Part shown: one piece after another, positions 6,429 through 14,711 of the stretch
Layout: the number at the start of each line of letters is the position of its first letter
Numbering within the stretch: the stretch's first letter is position 1
From: Nocardioides sp. W7
GTDB lineage: Bacteria; Actinomycetota; Actinomycetes; Propionibacteriales; Nocardioidaceae
Direction of reading: 5' to 3'
Assembly (NCBI RefSeq): GCF_022919075.1
Contig: NZ_CP095078.1
Span: forward strand, 1,426,001 to 1,490,000
Length of the DNA stretch: 64,000 nt
Position numbers and translations under genes: made by a program
Notes under the pieces: generated by a model
Told to the model about the DNA's origin: nothing
Databases searched by the model: none
What the model saw: the letters and a program-made list of their open reading frames with translations, nothing else

Positions 6429-9362
6429 ATGGCCCGGCGTACCCAGCATCTCCTTCGCACCGCACGCACTCTCGCCACCGTGGCCCGGGCCACCGTCAGC
6501 GACCGTCTCTCCCGATCCGCCGCGGACGTCGGGGCTGTCAGGGAGGGCGGCCCCGACGTCCCGGCTCCCGCAGGAGTGGCGGCGTTCGCGCGGCAGGTCA
6601 GCGCGACCCGGCTGCTGCCGGTCTCGGCCGAGCTCGTCGCGGAGACCGTGACCGACCTGGACCTCAGCGAGCAGTGGCTGACCCTGCATGCCGCCTGGCG
6701 CGGCGACCGGCCGGACCGGATGCGGACCGGCGAGCAGTTCGTGCAGCAGATCCGGCTGATGGACATCCCCGCGCAGGCGCGCTGGACGGTCGAGTACGCC
6801 GGACCGACCGGCTTCGCCCTGCACGGCACCGGCCCGATGGGCATCGTCATCGGCCTGTGGTGCACGGTCGTGGCGACCGAGAGCGGTACGGCGGTCCGCC
6901 TCGACGGCGGTCTCGACGGGGCGCCCGTCCGCGGGCCGGTCGGGCTCACCGCGGTGCGCAGCGTCGAGGTCGCCCTGACCGAGTCGCTGACCGCTTTGGA
7001 GAAGCTGGTCGCCGGCGGCGGTGGCCGGCTCCGACTCTCCCGCGAGCCCGTGCTGCACCACGCGAGCGGCCGCGAGCTCGACCCGCGCACGCCGGTGATC
7101 GTCGGCGTCGGCCAGCTCGTCCAGCGCGAGCCCGACCTCGCCGATCCGCGCGAGCCCGTCGAGCTCTCGGTCGAGGCACTCCGCCTCGCCGCACAGGACA
7201 GCGGGTCGAGCGTCGACCTGCTCGCCCTGGCCGATCTCGTGTACGCCGTCCCGAGCGCGAGCTGGACCTACGCCGACCAGGCCGGCCGGGTCGCGGAGCT
7301 CGTCGGCGCGGGCGACGCCGGCACCGTGCAGTCCTCGCCGTACGGCGGCGACGGGGCGCAGCTGGTCGTCAACGACGCCGCCCAGCAGGTCGTCGACGGC
7401 CACGCGGACGTCGTACTCCTCACCGGCGCGGAGGCGGGGGCGACCGTGGCCGCGCTGCAGAAGGCGGGCCGGACGCCGGAGTGGGAGCGGCAGGCCGACG
7501 AGACCGGGCCCGGCCGGGCGATCGGCGTCGACCGGCCGGCCAACAACGAGGCCGAGACCGCGGTCGGGCTGGGTGCGCCGATCTACGCCTACGCGCTGAT
7601 CGAGTCCGCGCTGCGGGCCCGGGCCGGCACCCAACCCGGGGAGCACCGCGCGATGCTCGGCCGGCTCTGGTCGGGCCTGTCGGAGGTGGCCGCCGGCAAC
7701 CCGTTCGCCTGGGACCCGACCGCACGCACGCCCGCGCAGGTCGCCGACCCGGCACCCTCGAACCGCTGGGTGAGCGACCCGTACACCAAGCTCATGTGCG
7801 CCAACCTCCAGGTCGACCTGGCCACCGGCATCGTGCTGACCAGCGTGGCGGCGGCCGAGGCGGCGGGGGTGTCCCAGGAGAAGTGGGTCTTCGTGCATGC
7901 GGGCGCGTCGGCCACCGACGAGTGGTTCCTCTCCGAGCGGGCCGACCTCGCGACCTCGCCGGCGATCGCCGCGGCCGGCGCCGCCGTGCTCGACCACGCC
8001 GGGCTGGCCATCGAGGACGTCGACCTGGTCGACCTCTACTCCTGCTTCCCGGCGGCCGTGCAGCTCGGCGCCCAGGCGCTCGGCCTGCCGATCGACGACC
8101 CGGCGCGGCCGCTCAGCATCACCGGCGGGCTGACCTTCGGCGGCGGGCCGGGCAACAACTACGGCAGTCACGCGATCGCCACGATGGTGCCGCGGCTGCG
8201 GGCCGAGCCGGCGCAGGTCGGGCTGTCGACGTCGTTGGGGTGGTACGCCACCAAGCACGCCATCGGGATCTACTCCGCCACCCCGCCGACCCGTGCCTAC
8301 GCCCACCTGACGCCCGCCTTCGAGCGCCCCGCGCCGCGCCCGGTCCGCACCGAGCTCGACGGCTCCGGCGTCGTCGAGGCGCTCACCCGACCGTTCGAGC
8401 GCGACGGTACGGCGGAGGCCGCGATCCTCAGCGTCATCGACGAGGAGGGCGAGCGGGTGCTGCTGCGGGTCGAGGACGCCGAGACCCTGGAGCTGCTCGC
8501 GACCACCGACGTACTCCGCGCCCGGGTCACCTCCGAAGACGGCCGGCTGCGCTTCGACACCGACGAACGGCTCGAGCTGCCCACGCCGCCGAAGGCGCCG
8601 GTGCGTACCGAGCGGCACGGCGAGGGCGGCGCGGTCTGCGTCATCACGCTGGACCGGCCCGAGGTGCGCAACGCGATCGACCGTCGTACCGCCCTCGCGC
8701 TGGAGCGCGCGCTCGACGACGCCGAGGCCGACCCCGCGGTGCGGGTGCTGGTGCTGACCGGCACCGGTGAGCACTTCTGCGCGGGCATGGACCTGACCGC
8801 GGCCCACCGCGGCGAGCTGCCGATCACCGACGGCCGCGGACCGCTCGGCATCACCGGCCGACCGCCGACCAAGCCGCTGGTCGTCGCGGTGGAGGGCGCG
8901 GCCCTCGCGGGTGGCTTCGAGCTGCTGCTGTGCGGTGACCTGGTGGTCGCGGCCGAGGGGGCGCTGATGGGCGTCCCCGAGGCCAGGCGCGGGATGGTGG
9001 CCGCGGCCGGGGGGCTGTGGCGGATGGGGCTGCGGCTGCCGCGCGCCGTCGCGCTCGAGCTGGCCCTGACCGGCGAGCCGCTGCCCGCCGAGCGACTGCA
9101 CGAGCTCGGCCTGGTCAACCGGGTCGTCCCTCCCGGCCGGACGCTGGCCGTCGCGCTGGAGCTGGCCGAGCAGATCGTGGCCGCCGCCCCGCTCAGCGTC
9201 GCCGTCGGCAAGCGGATCATCGACGAGTCGCCGTCCTGGTCGGCCGAGGAGGGCTTCGAGCGGCAGGCCGAGCTGGCCACGCCCGCGATGCTGTCCGACG
9301 ACGCGCGTGAGGGGGTCGCCGCGTTCGCTGAGAAGCGCCTGCCGGTGTGGACGGGCCGCTGA
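6429..9362 (+). CDS. Fusion protein: SRPBCC domain - thiolase-like (TLP1 type) - enoyl-CoA hydratase
   Basis: This 977-residue protein has three enzyme-type domains in one frame. Residues about 50-205 look like an SRPBCC ligand-binding fold. Residues 218-640 form a thiolase-like domain of the SCP-x/TLP1 type (TPVIVGVGQLVQ, VDLVDLYSCFPAAVQLG, GGLTFGGGPGNNYGSHA), followed by a TLP1-type C-terminal domain (645-715). Residues 725-977 are a crotonase (VITLDRPEVRNAID, FCAGMDL oxyanion loop, GVPEARRG with the usual Glu). At the position of the thiolase nucleophile Cys the sequence reads TVQSSPYGGDGA, so Cys is missing and thiolase activity is doubtful. GGAAAG precedes the ATG. It is divergent from a TetR gene and probably acts in acyl-CoA degradation. 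Confidence 0.8.
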   Translation: MARRTQHLLRTARTLATVARATVSDRLSRSAADVGAVREGGPDVPAPAGVAAFARQVSATRLLPVSAELVAETVTDLDLSEQWLTLHAAWRGDRPDRMRTGEQFVQQIRLMDIPAQARWTVEYAGPTGFALHGTGPMGIVIGLWCTVVATESGTAVRLDGGLDGAPVRGPVGLTAVRSVEVALTESLTALEKLVAGGGGRLRLSREPVLHHASGRELDPRTPVIVGVGQLVQREPDLADPREPVELSVEALRLAAQDSGSSVDLLALADLVYAVPSASWTYADQAGRVAELVGAGDAGTVQSSPYGGDGAQLVVNDAAQQVVDGHADVVLLTGAEAGATVAALQKAGRTPEWERQADETGPGRAIGVDRPANNEAETAVGLGAPIYAYALIESALRARAGTQPGEHRAMLGRLWSGLSEVAAGNPFAWDPTARTPAQVADPAPSNRWVSDPYTKLMCANLQVDLATGIVLTSVAAAEAAGVSQEKWVFVHAGASATDEWFLSERADLATSPAIAAAGAAVLDHAGLAIEDVDLVDLYSCFPAAVQLGAQALGLPIDDPARPLSITGGLTFGGGPGNNYGSHAIATMVPRLRAEPAQVGLSTSLGWYATKHAIGIYSATPPTRAYAHLTPAFERPAPRPVRTELDGSGVVEALTRPFERDGTAEAAILSVIDEEGERVLLRVEDAETLELLATTDVLRARVTSEDGRLRFDTDERLELPTPPKAPVRTERHGEGGAVCVITLDRPEVRNAIDRRTALALERALDDAEADPAVRVLVLTGTGEHFCAGMDLTAAHRGELPITDGRGPLGITGRPPTKPLVVAVEGAALAGGFELLLCGDLVVAAEGALMGVPEARRGMVAAAGGLWRMGLRLPRAVALELALTGEPLPAERLHELGLVNRVVPPGRTLAVALELAEQIVAAAPLSVAVGKRIIDESPSWSAEEGFERQAELATPAMLSDDAREGVAAFAEKRLPVWTGR

Positions 9363-9419
9363 GCCGCTCGCTCAGTCGGGCGGTCGGGGGTCGGGGGTCG
9401 GCGGCCGGCGGCGGAGGCC

Positions 9420-9543
9420 GGTGAGTGGTCCACCCTTTCGCGGTGCCGGGTGGTGGATGGCGCACCGCCGCGACGGCGGGTCGGCCGGGACACGCAAGTC
9501 GCCGGTGGGTGATCCACGTTTGGGAAGCGGCAGATGGTGGACC
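9420..9543. repeat. Two diverged copies of a GTGGTCCACC-type repeat
   Basis: Unit 1 (9420-9460) and unit 2 (9504-9543) share GGTGnGTGnTCCAC at the left and TGGTGGA at the right with similar spacing. Each has partly self-complementary ends (TCCAC/GTGGA), so each could fold into a hairpin. This looks like a small extragenic repeat. Confidence 0.45.
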
Positions 9544-9550
9544 TCTCACC

Positions 9551-9574
9551 GCCCGCCCGCCCGCCCGCCCGCCC
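9551..9574. repeat. (GCCC)6 microsatellite
   Basis: Six perfect copies of GCCC in tandem, followed by ACCCC. It lies outside any gene, about 100 bp before the paaA start. Confidence 0.8.
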
Positions 9575-9634
9575 ACCCCGGTCCGTCGCCGCACGCCGTG
9601 TTGTGAGCCCCGTCACTCCATGACAGAGTGATAA

Positions 9635-9650
9635 CCGACCGAACGGTCGG
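9635..9650. promoter_or_regulatory. Palindromic TetR-type operator of the paa operon
   Basis: CCGACCG-AA-CGGTCGG is a perfect 7+7 inverted repeat 20 bp before the paaA start. The last gene of the operon encodes a TetR protein (PaaR-like), whose family binds this kind of ACCGACCG/CGGTCGG palindrome. Repression relieved by phenylacetyl-CoA is inferred from PaaR proteins elsewhere. Confidence 0.72.
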
Positions 9651-9669
9651 GAAATCATGGGGAGGGCCG

Positions 9670-10590
9670 ATGACGGAGCGTCAGTTCGAGGAGACGATCG
9701 CGCGCCACGACCGGATCGAGCCGCGGGACTGGATGCCGGAGGGCTACCGCAGGACCCTGGTCCGCCAGATCGCCCAGCACGCGCACTCCGAGGTGATCGG
9801 CATGCAGCCCGAGGGGGCGTGGATCACCCGCGCCCCGAGCCTGCGCCGCAAGCAGGTGCTGCTCGCGAAGGTCCAGGACGAGGCCGGCCACGGGCTCTAC
9901 CTCTACTCAGCCGCCGAGACCCTCGGGGTCAGCCGCGACGACCTCGAGCAGCAGCTGATGAGCGGTGCGCAGAAGTACTCCTCGATCTTCAACTACCCGA
10001 CCCCGTCGTACGCCGACGTCGGCACCATCGGCTGGCTCGTCGACGGCGCGGCGATCTGCAACCAGGTGCCGCTGTGCCGCACGTCGTACGGCCCCTACGG
10101 GCGGGCGATGGTGCGGATCTGCAAGGAGGAGTCGTTCCACCAGCGGCAGGGCTTCGAGCTCCTGCTGACGATGATGCGCGGCACCGAGGAGCAGCAGGCG
10201 TCGGTGCAGGAGTCGGTCGACCGGTTCTGGTGGCCGGCGCTGATGATGTTCGGACCGCCCGACACCGACTCGCCCAACTCCGCGCAGTCGATGGCCTGGG
10301 GGATCAAGCGGCACACCAACGACGAACTGCGTCAGCGGTTCGTCGACATGAGCGTGCCGCAGGCCGCCGCGCTCGGCGTGACGCTGCCCGACCCCGAGCT
10401 GCGCTGGAACGACGAGCGCGGCCACCACGACTTCGGGCAGCCGGACTGGGCCGAGCTGAAGCGGGTGGTCTCCGGCGACGGCCCCTGCAACGCCGAGCGG
10501 CTCGCCCACCGCCGGCGTGCCCACGACGAGGGGGAGTGGGTGCGGGCCGCCGCGAGAGCCGCGGCCGAGCGGGAGGTGAGCGGTCGATGA
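9670..10590 (+). CDS. paaA: 1,2-phenylacetyl-CoA epoxidase catalytic subunit PaaA
   Basis: This is the di-iron catalytic subunit of the multicomponent epoxidase that converts phenylacetyl-CoA to ring-1,2-epoxyphenylacetyl-CoA. It has 306 residues, the usual length. Iron ligands are in place: the first ExxH in [13 protein letters not shown] and the second in [15 protein letters not shown]. The sequence around [16 protein letters not shown] is typical of PaaA. The start is the ATG at 9670 with GGGAGG 5 bases upstream; an upstream in-frame GTG overlaps the operator. It opens a tight operon whose genes all overlap by 4-17 bp. Confidence 0.95.
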   Translation: MTERQFEETIARHDRIEPRDWMPEGYRRTLVRQIAQHAHSEVIGMQPEGAWITRAPSLRRKQVLLAKVQDEAGHGLYLYSAAETLGVSRDDLEQQLMSGAQKYSSIFNYPTPSYADVGTIGWLVDGAAICNQVPLCRTSYGPYGRAMVRICKEESFHQRQGFELLLTMMRGTEEQQASVQESVDRFWWPALMMFGPPDTDSPNSAQSMAWGIKRHTNDELRQRFVDMSVPQAAALGVTLPDPELRWNDERGHHDFGQPDWAELKRVVSGDGPCNAERLAHRRRAHDEGEWVRAAARAAAEREVSGR

Positions 10591-10865
10591 CCGGGCCGCT
10601 CTACGAGGTGTTCGTGCGCGCGAAGCGCGGGCTCAACCACGTCCACGTCGGGTCGCTGCACGCCGCCGACGACCAGAGCGCCGTCCGCCACGCCCGCGAC
10701 GTCTACACCCGCCGCAACGAGGGCGTCTCGATCTGGGTGGTCCGCGCCGACGCGATCACCGCCTCCAGCCCCGACGAGAAGGGGCCGTTCTTCGACCCGG
10801 CCGGCGACAAGGTCTATCGGCACCCGACGTTCTACGAGGTCCCCGACGATGTGCCCCACCTCTGA
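10587..10865 (+). CDS. paaB: 1,2-phenylacetyl-CoA epoxidase subunit PaaB
   Basis: This 92-residue small subunit of the epoxidase complex shows the PaaB pattern [36 protein letters not shown] and [18 protein letters not shown]. It has no catalytic residues of its own and is thought to help assemble the complex. The ATG overlaps the paaA stop (ATGA) and its end overlaps the paaC start by 17 bp. Confidence 0.95.
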   Translation: MTGPLYEVFVRAKRGLNHVHVGSLHAADDQSAVRHARDVYTRRNEGVSIWVVRADAITASSPDEKGPFFDPAGDKVYRHPTFYEVPDDVPHL

Positions 10866-11730
10866 GACCGACGAGGTCGGCGAGGTCGGCGGGGTCGGCG
10901 AGGTCGACCACGGGCCGTACGACGGCCTCGACTCGACCGACCCGGCGCACTGGGCCTTCGGGACGGGGTTCGCGGACCCGCTCGCCGGCATCGACCCGCA
11001 CCTGCCCGAGGGGCTCGATCGGCCTGCGCACGCTGCCCTGTGCCTGCTGCTCGGCGACGACGCGCTGGTGCTCTCGCACCGGCTCTCGGAGTGGTGCAGC
11101 CGGGCGCCCGACCTGGAGGACGACGTCGCGCTGAGCAACATCGCGCTCGACCTGCTCGGTCAGGCCCGGCTGCTGCTCGCCCGGGCCGCCGTCGTCGACC
11201 CGGCGGTCGTGCCCGCGCTGCCGGAGGGCTCCCCGGTTCCGGCCGAGGACGCGCTGGCGTTCTTCCGCGACGCGCCGGCGTACCTCTCCTCGCGTACGGC
11301 GGCCCTCGTCAACGGCGACTTCGGGCACACCGTGCTGCGCCTCTTCCTCTGGTCGACGGTGCGGCTCGCGGTCCTGCAGCGGCTGGTCGGGCACCCCGAC
11401 CCGGTGCTGGCGGCGGTCGCGGCGAAGGGCGTCAAGGAGCTGACCTACCACCGCGACTGGTCCGGGCGCTGGGTCCTCACGCTCGCCCACGGCACCCGGG
11501 AGTCGCGCCGGCGCACGGCGGCCGCCTTCGACGTACTCGTCGCCGGCTGGGTCGAGCTGCTCGGGCGGCACCCGGACGTGAGCCAGGAGGTCGAGGCGGT
11601 GCTCGATCAGCTCCTCGACGCCGCCGAGCTCGAGCGGCCAGCTGTCGACGCGGGCCTGGTCGACGACCTGCCCGACCTGATTGCGGAGCTGCAGTCCGTC
11701 GCCCGCGCGCACCCGATGGGCCAGTGGTGA
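10849..11730 (+). CDS. paaC: 1,2-phenylacetyl-CoA epoxidase subunit PaaC
   Basis: This is the structural, catalytically inactive ferritin-like partner of PaaA, 293 residues. The core is recognisable from LGDDALVLSHRLSEWCSRAP, LEDDVALSNIALDLLGQARL, LVNGDFGHTVLRLFLWS and ELTYHRDWSGRWVLTLAHGT. The first 45 residues are an acidic, low-complexity extension coded partly by a 9-bp minisatellite (10873-10908), longer than usual for the family; a later start cannot be excluded. It overlaps paaB by 17 bp and paaD by 4 bp. Confidence 0.93.
   Translation: MCPTSETDEVGEVGGVGEVDHGPYDGLDSTDPAHWAFGTGFADPLAGIDPHLPEGLDRPAHAALCLLLGDDALVLSHRLSEWCSRAPDLEDDVALSNIALDLLGQARLLLARAAVVDPAVVPALPEGSPVPAEDALAFFRDAPAYLSSRTAALVNGDFGHTVLRLFLWSTVRLAVLQRLVGHPDPVLAAVAAKGVKELTYHRDWSGRWVLTLAHGTRESRRRTAAAFDVLVAGWVELLGRHPDVSQEVEAVLDQLLDAAELERPAVDAGLVDDLPDLIAELQSVARAHPMGQW
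10873..10908 (+). repeat. 9-bp minisatellite inside paaC
   Basis: Four tandem copies of GAGGTCGGC (third copy GGGGTCGGC, fourth GAGGTCGAC) encode Glu/Gly-Val-Gly repeats near the PaaC N-terminus. Copy-number change would keep the frame. Confidence 0.75.
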
Positions 11731-12224
11731 GCCCGGTGGTGAGTGCCGTCGAGGTTGCCGCCGCGGTCGTCGACCCGGAGCTGCCGATGCTGACCCTCGC
11801 CGACCTGGGCGTGCTCCGCTCGGTCGAGGAGGTCGACGGGCGGGTCGAGGTGGCGATCACGCCGACGTACTCCGGCTGCCCCGCCCTCGCCGCCATGCGC
11901 GACGATCTGGTGCGCCGCCTGAGCGAGGAGGGGTACGACGACGTCCGCGTCCGGGTCGAGCTGGACCCGCCCTGGTCGAGCGACCTGATCACCGCGCGCG
12001 GGCGGACCGTGCTGGCCGAGCACGGCATCTCCCCGCCCGGCCCGGCGCCGGCGAGCAGCGGCGGGCCGGTGCCGCTGACCCTGGCGCCGCCGCGTCGGGC
12101 GGTCCGCTGTCCCCGCTGCGGTGCCCTCGCCGACCGCACCTCCGAGTTCGGGCCGACCCCGTGCACGGCGCTTTACCGCTGCCCGGAGTGCGCGGAGCCG
12201 TTCCAGCACGTGAAGGAGCTGTGA
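11727..12224 (+). CDS. paaD: Phenylacetate degradation protein PaaD (MIP18/SufT-like with zinc ribbon)
   Basis: PaaD probably supports iron-sulfur cluster maturation of the epoxidase reductase. Its 165 residues comprise an N-terminal DUF59/MIP18 domain (VVDPELPMLTLADLGVLRSV, ITPTYSGCPALAAMRDDL with the reactive Cys) and a C-terminal zinc ribbon with CPRCGALA and a later CPECAEPF. The GTG at 11727 overlaps the paaC stop (GTGA). The next gene starts within its stop codon. Confidence 0.92.
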   Translation: MSPVVSAVEVAAAVVDPELPMLTLADLGVLRSVEEVDGRVEVAITPTYSGCPALAAMRDDLVRRLSEEGYDDVRVRVELDPPWSSDLITARGRTVLAEHGISPPGPAPASSGGPVPLTLAPPRRAVRCPRCGALADRTSEFGPTPCTALYRCPECAEPFQHVKEL

Positions 12225-13267
12225 GCGTGTTCCACGCCCTGACGGTGGCGGCGGTCGAGCCCCTCACCGACGACGCGGTGGCCGTCACCTTCGAGGTGCC
12301 CGAGGACCTGGCCGAGCTGTTCGCCTTCGAGGCCGGCCAGTCGCTGACCCTGCGCCGGGTCGTGGACGGCGTCCAGCAGCGCCGGTCGTACTCCGTCTGC
12401 GCCCCCGTCGGCGCCGCCCTGAGGATCGGCGTACGTGAGATCCCCGACGGGCTGTTCTCGCGCTGGCTGGTGCACGAGGTGCAGCCGGGCGCGACCGTCG
12501 AGGTGCTGCCGCCGACCGGCCGGTGGCGGGTCGAGCCCGGCGGCCGGCACCTCTGCATCGGCGCCGGCTCCGGCATCACCCCGCTGCTGTCGATCGCGGC
12601 GACCGCGCTCGCCGGTGACGGCGGCGAGGTGACGCTGCTCTACGGCAACCGCACCAGCGGGTCGGTGATGTTCCTCGAGGAGCTCGCCGACCTCAAGGAC
12701 CGGCACGGGCCGCGGCTCTCCGTCGTGCACGTGCTGAGCCGCGAGCCGCGCGACGTCGAGCTGTTCACGGGGCGGCTCGACGCCGAGCGGCTCCGGCGGC
12801 TGTTGACCACGGTCGCGCCCGTCGACGGGGTCGACCACATCTGGCTCTGCGGTCCGTACCCGATGCTCATCGAGGCCCGGGCGGTCCTCGCGGATCTCGG
12901 CGTTGCGCCGGAGAAGGTGCACGTCGAGCTCTTCCACGTCGACGAGCCGCCGCCGGAGGTGGTCCGGCCCGAGACCGTCGTGTCGGGGGAGACCAGCGAG
13001 GTGACGGCCCTGCTCGACGGCCGGGCCACCACCTCCGCGGTGGCCCGGGAGACGACCCTGCTCGACGGGCTGCAGGCCACCCGCGCCGACCTGCCGTTCG
13101 CCTGCAAGGGCGGGGTCTGCGGCACCTGCCGGGCGCTGGTGCGCGAGGGCGAGGTCGACCTGCGGCGCAACTACGCCCTGGAGCCCGCCGAGGTCGCCGC
13201 CGGCTACGTGCTGACCTGCCAGAGCACGCCCGTCAGCGACCGTGTCGTGGTGGACTTCGACGCATGA
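12221..13267 (+). CDS. paaE: 1,2-phenylacetyl-CoA epoxidase reductase PaaE
   Basis: This 348-residue electron transfer subunit passes electrons from NADPH via FAD and a 2Fe-2S cluster to PaaA. The FAD-binding RRSYSVC, nucleotide-binding IGAGSGITPLLS and LCGPYPML are in order, followed by a plant-type ferredoxin domain with CKGGVCGTC and a last Cys in YVLTCQS. The GTG at 12221 overlaps the paaD stop and has GAAGGAG just upstream; a GTG two codons later is also possible. Confidence 0.95.
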   Translation: MSVFHALTVAAVEPLTDDAVAVTFEVPEDLAELFAFEAGQSLTLRRVVDGVQQRRSYSVCAPVGAALRIGVREIPDGLFSRWLVHEVQPGATVEVLPPTGRWRVEPGGRHLCIGAGSGITPLLSIAATALAGDGGEVTLLYGNRTSGSVMFLEELADLKDRHGPRLSVVHVLSREPRDVELFTGRLDAERLRRLLTTVAPVDGVDHIWLCGPYPMLIEARAVLADLGVAPEKVHVELFHVDEPPPEVVRPETVVSGETSEVTALLDGRATTSAVARETTLLDGLQATRADLPFACKGGVCGTCRALVREGEVDLRRNYALEPAEVAAGYVLTCQSTPVSDRVVVDFDA

Positions 13268-13875
13268 CCTCCTCCGGGACGACCGCCCGGGCCCGTCGGG
13301 GTCGGCCCGGCCACGACCAGGCCGCGGTGCTGAGCACCGCCATCGACCTCTTCATCCGCCAGGGGTACGACGCCACCAGCATGGCCGACCTCGCCGCCGC
13401 CCTCGGCCTGTCCAAGTCCAGCCTCTACCACCACGTCCCGAGCAAGGAGCGGCTGCTCGAGCTCGCCCTCGACGAGGCGCTCGGTGAGCTCACCGAGGTC
13501 GTCGACGCGGCCACGGCCGACGGGGCGGCCGGGTCGCCGTACGAGCGGCTGCGGCAGGTGGTCGAGGACGGCGTACGCCTGCTCGTGGCGCACCAGCCCG
13601 CCGTCACCCTGCTGCTGCGCGTGCACGGCAACACCGAGGTCGAGCGGGCCGCGCTGGAGCGTCGGCGCTGGGTCGACGACCGGCTCGCGGGGCTGGTCCG
13701 GGCCGCCGCCGAGGAGGGCGCGCTACGCGGCGACCTCGACCCCGGGGTGGTCTCACGGCTGCTCTTCGGCATGGTCAACTCGCTGGTCGAGTGGTACGAC
13801 GCCGACGGTCCGGTCGACGTCGATTCCCTCGCGCGGACGGTGGTCGCCGCCGGGTTGGACGGGCTGCGCGCGTAG
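13264..13875 (+). CDS. paaR: TetR-family repressor PaaR
   Basis: This 203-residue TetR regulator is co-transcribed as the last gene of the paa operon, its ATG overlapping the paaE stop. The helix-turn-helix is at residues about 20-65 (STAIDLFIRQGYDATSMADL, GLSKSSLYHHVPSKERLL). Regulators in this position usually repress paa genes and respond to phenylacetyl-CoA; the matching palindrome is at 9635-9650. The operon therefore looks autoregulated. Confidence 0.88.
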   Translation: MTSSGTTARARRGRPGHDQAAVLSTAIDLFIRQGYDATSMADLAAALGLSKSSLYHHVPSKERLLELALDEALGELTEVVDAATADGAAGSPYERLRQVVEDGVRLLVAHQPAVTLLLRVHGNTEVERAALERRRWVDDRLAGLVRAAAEEGALRGDLDPGVVSRLLFGMVNSLVEWYDADGPVDVDSLARTVVAAGLDGLRA

Positions 13876-13904
13876 GCGGCGAGACTGTGGAGAGTCGATC
13901 GCGA

Positions 13905-13920
13905 TCGAACCTGCGTTCGA
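13905..13920. promoter_or_regulatory. LexA (SOS) box
   Basis: TCGAAC-CTGC-GTTCGA fits the mycobacterial LexA consensus TCGAAC-N4-GTTCGA exactly, and the palindrome extends to 20 bp (13903-13922). 13E12-family genes in Mycobacterium tuberculosis carry the same box, which agrees with the gene remnant downstream. CATACT immediately follows as a possible -10. Confidence 0.8.
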
Positions 13921-13930
13921 TCATACTGGT

Positions 13931-14598
13931 GTGGTCATCCCTGAGCTCTCGGAGGCTCGCATGGACCATCCGATCCTCGTCGCCACCCAGGAGCTGGACC
14001 ACGCGTTGAAGTCGGTGGCCGACGTGAATCCGGCGTTCATGACCACCGCCGACAAGGCCGCCGTGCTGGTCGAGCTGGCGGCCGTGGAGGCGCGGGTCGC
14101 CGAGCTCCGGCTCCGGATCGCCGCCGACGCTTCCGAGGTCGCCGAGGAGTCCGGTGCCCGCGACATCGGGGTCTTGGCCGCCGCCGCGACTCGGCGCCGC
14201 CGTGCCGACTGTGCGGCCGATCTCCACCCTCGTCATCATCATGAGCCTGGACTCGCTCCGCGCCGACCTCGGCACCGCGACCCTCGGCAACCCCGCTCCC
14301 GGCGACTCCCACGACCGCATCACCGCCGAGGAGGCACGCCGCCTGGCCTGCACCGCCCATTCACCCGCGTCCAACGCCGCGCCCTCGCCCTCCGCGACCA
14401 GGAATGCCGCGCCGAGGGTGCCAGATCGCGGCACCGTGGTGCGAAGCGCATCATCGAGATCCCTGGTCGTCGGGCGGACACACCGATCTGGCCGACGGGA
14501 TGCTCCTCTGCTCCCACCACCACCATCGAGCCCACGACCCGGGCTGCACCACCGACCGCCTGCCCGACGGCGGCGTCCGGTTCCATCGACGGACGTAG
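13931..14598 (+). pseudogene. Decayed 13E12-family gene (DUF222 + HNH endonuclease)
   Basis: The remnant reads in at least three frames. DUF222 residues (ILVATQELDHALKSVADVNP, PAFMTTADKAAVLVELAAVE) run from about 13961 to 14190. Then come SLDSLRADLGTATLGNPA and DRITAEEARRLACTA in a second frame, RVQRRALALRDQECRAEG in another, and the HNH part (CQIAAPWCEAHHRDPW, GGHTDLADGMLLCSHHHH) from 14411 to 14595. Only about 220 codons remain of a protein usually over 400 long, and the GIIPAVLGG-type linker is missing. Several frameshifts and deletions make a sequencing error unlikely. Such genes behave as mobile, SOS-controlled repeats. Confidence 0.85.
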
Positions 14599-14711
14599 GT
14601 CGGCGGTGGGTGTCATTGGCGGGGAAAGGCGCGGCTCAGTTGCGGACGACTAGGGGTAGATCGGGTGTTTGGAAGCGCTGGAACACGAGGAGTTGCGTGC
14701 GGCGGGTCGAC

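Larger units (their letters stand above)
9363..9669. other. Non-coding gap before paaA
   Basis: No convincing gene lies in these 307 bp. The stretch holds two diverged repeat units, a GCCC microsatellite and the palindromic operator of the paa operon, listed separately. Confidence 0.6.

Noticed and set aside
13931..14598. Frameshifts in the 13E12 gene as sequencing errors
   Set aside because: At least three frame changes and a missing segment of the usual linker cannot be explained by single miscalls, unlike the single-base case at 19177.
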